The notes beneath the pieces were generated by a model. The model made no database searches. It was not told the origin of the DNA and was given only the letters and a program-made list of their open reading frames with translations. Source: DASVEE01 sp036399695 (GTDB lineage: Bacteria; Acidobacteriota; Thermoanaerobaculia; Gp7-AA8). From it: a stretch of DNA of 10,103 nucleotides. The stretch spans positions 1 to 10,103 of the forward strand of contig DASWMP010000098.1 in assembly GCA_036399695.1 (NCBI GenBank), read 5' to 3'. This document shows, in pieces, positions 6,050 through 10,103 of this stretch. A program made the position numbers and the translations under genes. The number at the start of each line of letters is the position of its first letter. Positions within the stretch are counted from its first letter, which is position 1.

Positions 6050-9000
6050 ATGAACCGCATCGCCCAGGGAATCCTCGTCGTTGCTGCCCTTCTTCTGCCC
6101 GTCGCCGCCCAGGCGGCGCTGACGGTGCAGCCGCTCACCTGGAACGTCATTGGGCTGGACAGCAACAGCCCGGCGACCGGGCCGAACTCCTTCCCGGTCG
6201 GTGCGCGCGTCTGCAGCGACGTCGCCACGACGAACGTCAGCGTGTCGTTCTTCTGGGACTCGGCCAACCCGTTCATCAACCTGCGGGCCGGCTCCCTCAG
6301 CACCGTCATCCTCCCGAGCATCGGGGCCGGTTCGTGCGCCGACGCTTACTTCGAGGTGGAAGTCACGCGCAACGCGGCCGCCTTCGACACGACGCGCCGC
6401 TACCACATCACCGCCACTGACCTGAGCGGCAGCGCCTCGACACCGACGCCGCGCGAGCTTTACGTCGAGCACCTCATCTCGCAGAGCCGCAACTCCATCA
6501 GCGACGTGCGCTACGGCACCTCGATCCTCTCGCTGGCCTCCGTCGCGCCGGGCGGCTCGATGGACCTGGTGGTCGGCAATACCTACGTCATCCAGCTCAT
6601 CGGCGGGACGGCCACGCAGGGCTACAACCAGTTCGAGGAGTTCATCAACTTCTCGAACGCCGTCTTCCAGATCCTCGACGTCGATACGACCTACTCGGCC
6701 GATAACTCGCCCTACGTCGCCAACCCCAACGACAAGCTCTACGCCGATGCCTGCGGCTGGGAGAACGACCCGAACAGCCCGAACTACCGGGCCTGCGTCG
6801 GCGGCGACTTCAAGGCCGGCGGCACGAACGTCGTCACCACCTACACGATCAAGATCATCAGCGGGGGCGGCACCTCGCAGACGCTGAACACGCTGCTCTA
6901 CGACTTCTCCGGCAGCAGCTTCCACTACAACGCCGATTACGACACCTCGGCGCGCGTCGCCACCGTCAGCGACCCGTCGCTGGCCACCATCGCCAAGAAT
7001 TTCAATCCCGATCCGGCCACGCTCAACGGCGTCACGGCGCTGACCTTCACCCTCGGCAACCCGAACCCAGGCGCCGTCTCCGGCTACAACTTCGTCGACA
7101 ACCTCCCGGCGAACCTCGTCGTGGCCGCGACGCCGAACGCCACCACGAGCGGCTGCGGCACGCCGACGCTCACCGCCGTCGCCGGCTCGTCCACCATCAG
7201 CTTCTCGAACGGCACGGTGGCGGCGAACGGCACCTGTGTCATTACCGTCAACGTGACGCCCACCGCCACCGGACTCCTGACGAACACGACGAACAATCTG
7301 TTCATCGGCACGCTCGACACCGGCAAGACCGCCACGGACACGCTGACCGTCAACAACCAGCCGCCGCCCCCGGCGCCGGTCTGCGGCATCCCCGTCGCGG
7401 CCTGGCTCTTCCCCAGCGGCTTCAACACCAGCGCTCCGGCACCGTCGACCGGCAGCGGCACGGCGGCCATCGGCACCGGCCTCACTCCCATCAGCTCGAC
7501 GAACAGCACGACCACGGCCGACGGCACGCTCTCCTGGGGCACGAACGGCAACGTCACTCCCGGCGCCACGCTCGTCACGGCCAACGACGAGTACTTCGAG
7601 TTCGCCATCAACACCACCGGCTACTCGAGCATCAGCCTGACCTTCGACGCCCTCAAGAAGACGCCGAACGGGCCGGCCGGCCTGGCGGTCTACTACGGCT
7701 CGTCCAACACGCGGCCGGAAAGCGGCACGGCGGCTTCGGCGTTCAACGCAGCCGGCACGAACGCGCTGCCGGCGCAGAACACCTGGGTCTCGTTCGGCGG
7801 TGCGAACCTCACCTTCACGACCGGCCTGAATCCCTCCGGGACCACCTACTTCCGCATCTACACGTTCAACTCCGGCAACTCGAATTCCGGCTCCGACCTC
7901 AATCTCGACAACGTCGTCTTCACCGGTTGCATCACGCCGGTGCGTCCGTCGATGGTGAAAGCGTTCTCGCCCGACCCGATCGCGGTCGGCGGTACGTCGA
8001 CGCTCACGTTCACCCTCGCGAACCCCAACTTATTCGCCCTCACCGGCGCTGCCTTCACGGACGTGCTGCCCACGGGTGTGCAGGTTGCGGCGACGCCCGC
8101 CGCCGCCACGACGTGCGGCGGCACCTGGGCCCCGGCCGCGGGCTCGACGACGCTCACCTTCTCCGGCGGCACCATTCCGTCCGCCGGCTCCTGCACCGTG
8201 AGCGTGGCCGTGACGGCGATGACCGGCGGCGCGCACCCGAACGTCAGCGGCTATCTCTCGACCACCGAGACCGGCACGTCGAACGGCAGCGTCGCCACTG
8301 ACGTGCTGACGGCCATCGCCCCGCCGTCGATCGCCAAGACCTTCGACGCCTCCCCCATCCTGGCGGGCGGTGTCTCGACGCTGACCTTCATCATCACGAA
8401 CCCGAACACCGATCTGCCGCAGAGCGGCGTTGCCTTCAGCGATCCGTTCCCGGCCGGCCTGCTCGTGGCGCCGGTGCCGAACGCCACGACGAGCGGCTGC
8501 GGCGCGCCGACGTTCTCGCCGTCGGCGGGAGCGGGCTCCGTCTCCTTCAGTGGCGGCACCATCGCCGCCGGCGGCACCTGCGTCGTGACGGTGGACGTCA
8601 CGGCCGCGTCGACCGGCTCGTACGTCAACACCACCGGCAACGTCTCGCACATCGTCAACGCGCAGGTGGTGAACGGCAACGCGGCCACTGACACGCTGGT
8701 CGTCGAGCCGCCGTCGCCGTCGATGTCGATGCTCAAGCAGGTCGGCCCGACCGCCGCCGGTCCCTGGACGCCGTTCCTGGCCACCGCCGCCGGGTCGCCG
8801 GTCTACTACCGCTTCACTATCGAGAACACCGGCGACGTCGCCCTGACGAACCTGCAGGTGAACGACGACACGTTGAACGTCTCGAGCTGCAACGCCACGC
8901 TCTCGGGCATGACGCTGCCGGTTCCGGTGGCGGCGAACGAGAACCACATCTTCCAGTGCGTGGTCGGCCCGATCGTGGCCCTCACCGGCTCGCACCTGAA

Positions 9001-10103
9001 CACGGCCGACACGACCGGGACAGCCGGCGTGACCCCGGTATCCTCGGACGAGTCGACGGCCACCTATGCGACGACCGGCCTGACGCTCGACAAGACGGCA
9101 GTGCCGATTACGTTCACGGCCGCGGGCGACGTCATCAACTACAGCTACCTCGTGACCAACAGCGGTTTCGCTCCGCTGGAGGGACCCGTCACGGTCACGG
9201 ACGACAAGGCCACCGTCACCTGCCCGGCCGTGACGACCGTGGGCGATCTCGACAACTTCCTCGATCCGGCCGAGTCGCTCACCTGCACCGCCAGCTACAT
9301 CATCACGGCCACGGACGTGACCAATACCTCCGTCACCAACACCGCCACGGCGACGGTGGAAGGCGTCAACTCGAACGTCGATACCGCCACCGTGACGCTG
9401 ACCGGCTCCACGTCCGCGGACGTCTCGGTCGTGAAGACGCTCGTGACGGCCGGTCCGTACACGATCGGCCAGTCCATCAGCTACACGTTGTTCGTCGCGA
9501 ACGCCGGTCCGTCCATCGCCACCAACGTGCAGGTGACGGACACCCCGTCGAACATGACCATCACGAACGTGAGTGGTGGCGGCTGCGCGGCCCTGCCGTG
9601 CACGATCGCCAGCCTTGCGGTCGGCGCGAACGTGACGATCAACGTCACGGCCACGATCACGGCCGCCGGCGCGTTCGATAACACCACGACCGTCGCGGCC
9701 ACGGAGCCTGATCCCGACCCGACCGACAACACGGACAACACGGGCAACGGCGGCACCGCCGACGCGTCCGCGGATGTCTCGGTCGTGAAGACGCTCGTGA
9801 CGGCCGGTCCGTTCTCCGCCGGCCAGTCCATCAGCTACACGCTCTTGGTCGCCAACGCCGGTCCCTCGATCGCCACCAACGTGCAGGTGACGGACACCCC
9901 ATCGAACATGACCATCACGAACGTGAGCGGCGGCGGCTGCGCGGCGCTCCCGTGCACCATCGCCAGCCTCGCGGTCGGCGCGAACGTGACGATCAACGTC
10001 ACGGCCACGATCACGGCCGCCGGCGCGTTCGATAACACCACGACCGTCGCGGCCACGGAGCCTGATCCCGACCCGACCGACAACACGGACAACACGGGCA
10101 ACG
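6050..10103 (+). CDS. Large secreted DUF11-type repeat protein, 3' end beyond window
   Basis: The frame is open for 1351 codons from an ATG with AAAGGA 7 nt upstream and has no stop before the window ends. A Sec signal peptide covers residues 1-22 (cleavage after AQA). Residues 23-305 form a unique N-terminal domain (LTWNVIGLDSN, ENDPNSPNYRACVGGDFK). DUF11/Ig-like modules follow at about 310-434, 632-757, 758-888, 889-1009, 1010-1120, 1121-1238 and 1239 onwards. A Pro-rich linker (438-444) and a jelly-roll-like module (about 445-627, ending NLDNVVFTGC) interrupt the series after the first. Several repeats carry a Cys pair (for example SGCG...GTCV) likely to form disulfides outside the cytoplasm. 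Proteins of this kind are surface or secreted stalks and adhesins; the ligand is unknown. The anchoring signal, if any, lies beyond the window. Confidence 0.95.
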   Translation, partial: MNRIAQGILVVAALLLPVAAQAALTVQPLTWNVIGLDSNSPATGPNSFPVGARVCSDVATTNVSVSFFWDSANPFINLRAGSLSTVILPSIGAGSCADAYFEVEVTRNAAAFDTTRRYHITATDLSGSASTPTPRELYVEHLISQSRNSISDVRYGTSILSLASVAPGGSMDLVVGNTYVIQLIGGTATQGYNQFEEFINFSNAVFQILDVDTTYSADNSPYVANPNDKLYADACGWENDPNSPNYRACVGGDFKAGGTNVVTTYTIKIISGGGTSQTLNTLLYDFSGSSFHYNADYDTSARVATVSDPSLATIAKNFNPDPATLNGVTALTFTLGNPNPGAVSGYNFVDNLPANLVVAATPNATTSGCGTPTLTAVAGSSTISFSNGTVAANGTCVITVNVTPTATGLLTNTTNNLFIGTLDTGKTATDTLTVNNQPPPPAPVCGIPVAAWLFPSGFNTSAPAPSTGSGTAAIGTGLTPISSTNSTTTADGTLSWGTNGNVTPGATLVTANDEYFEFAINTTGYSSISLTFDALKKTPNGPAGLAVYYGSSNTRPESGTAASAFNAAGTNALPAQNTWVSFGGANLTFTTGLNPSGTTYFRIYTFNSGNSNSGSDLNLDNVVFTGCITPVRPSMVKAFSPDPIAVGGTSTLTFTLANPNLFALTGAAFTDVLPTGVQVAATPAAATTCGGTWAPAAGSTTLTFSGGTIPSAGSCTVSVAVTAMTGGAHPNVSGYLSTTETGTSNGSVATDVLTAIAPPSIAKTFDASPILAGGVSTLTFIITNPNTDLPQSGVAFSDPFPAGLLVAPVPNATTSGCGAPTFSPSAGAGSVSFSGGTIAAGGTCVVTVDVTAASTGSYVNTTGNVSHIVNAQVVNGNAATDTLVVEPPSPSMSMLKQVGPTAAGPWTPFLATAAGSPVYYRFTIENTGDVALTNLQVNDDTLNVSSCNATLSGMTLPVPVAANENHIFQCVVGPIVALTGSHLNTADTTGTAGVTPVSSDESTATYATTGLTLDKTAVPITFTAAGDVINYSYLVTNSGFAPLEGPVTVTDDKATVTCPAVTTVGDLDNFLDPAESLTCTASYIITATDVTNTSVTNTATATVEGVNSNVDTATVTLTGSTSADVSVVKTLVTAGPYTIGQSISYTLFVANAGPSIATNVQVTDTPSNMTITNVSGGGCAALPCTIASLAVGANVTINVTATITAAGAFDNTTTVAATEPDPDPTDNTDNTGNGGTADASADVSVVKTLVTAGPFSAGQSISYTLLVANAGPSIATNVQVTDTPSNMTITNVSGGGCAALPCTIASLAVGANVTINVTATITAAGAFDNTTTVAATEPDPDPTDNTDNTGN
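9411..10103 (+). repeat. 354-bp near-identical coding tandem repeat
   Basis: The unit 9411-9764 is repeated from 9765 with a period of exactly 354 bp (118 codons); the second copy is cut by the window edge. I count 19 differences over about 339 aligned bases, most of them silent; the amino-acid changes are YTI to FSA and F to L. The last 133 bases available are identical (9617-9749 against 9971-10103). This indicates recent duplication or ongoing gene conversion, and more copies may follow. Confidence 0.92.

Noticed and set aside
8030..8995. 321-codon minus-strand frame inside the repeat-protein gene
   Set aside because: Arg/Gly/His-rich antisense shadow of the DUF11 repeats.

Overview
The window is high-GC DNA (G/C dominates third codon positions in the main genes) from a Gram-negative-type bacterium with Sec-exported proteins. 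The intergenic palindromes, secreted multidomain proteins and DUF11-type repeats resemble what is seen in environmental Acidobacteriota, but this placement is tentative: no rRNA or phylogenetic marker is present.

Layout: (1) 1-241, a gene-free stretch holding a long hairpin built from heptanucleotide repeats, a short GC hairpin and a 62-nt two-stem structure that ends on a ribosome-binding site. (2) 242-541 (+), a possible small gene of unknown function. (3) 634-1815 (+), a clear serine-type D-Ala-D-Ala carboxypeptidase (PBP5/DacA family), followed by a strong intrinsic terminator. (4) 1816-2231, the gap between convergent genes, filled by a thirteen-unit 21-bp tandem repeat and a perfect 28-bp palindrome. 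(5) 2232-5632 (-), a two-gene unit: a large secreted multidomain alpha/beta-hydrolase, then a small secreted protein whose possible GTG start overlaps the hydrolase stop. (6) 5633-6049, a divergent intergenic region with a 113-bp inverted-repeat element (36-nt arms, one mismatch) and a short direct repeat near the hydrolase start. (7) 6050-10103 (+), the 5' part of a very long secreted protein made of a unique N-terminal domain, a beta-jelly-roll-like module and at least seven DUF11-type Ig-like repeats. It is still open at the window end, and its last two repeats are about 94% identical in DNA.

The genes share an envelope or extracellular theme: peptidoglycan trimming, a secreted hydrolase with a small exported partner, and a large surface or secreted repeat protein. 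Nothing shows that they form one pathway. The least explained content is non-coding: several distinct intergenic palindrome or repeat elements in 10 kb. I found no tRNA, rRNA, CRISPR array, transposase or phage gene.
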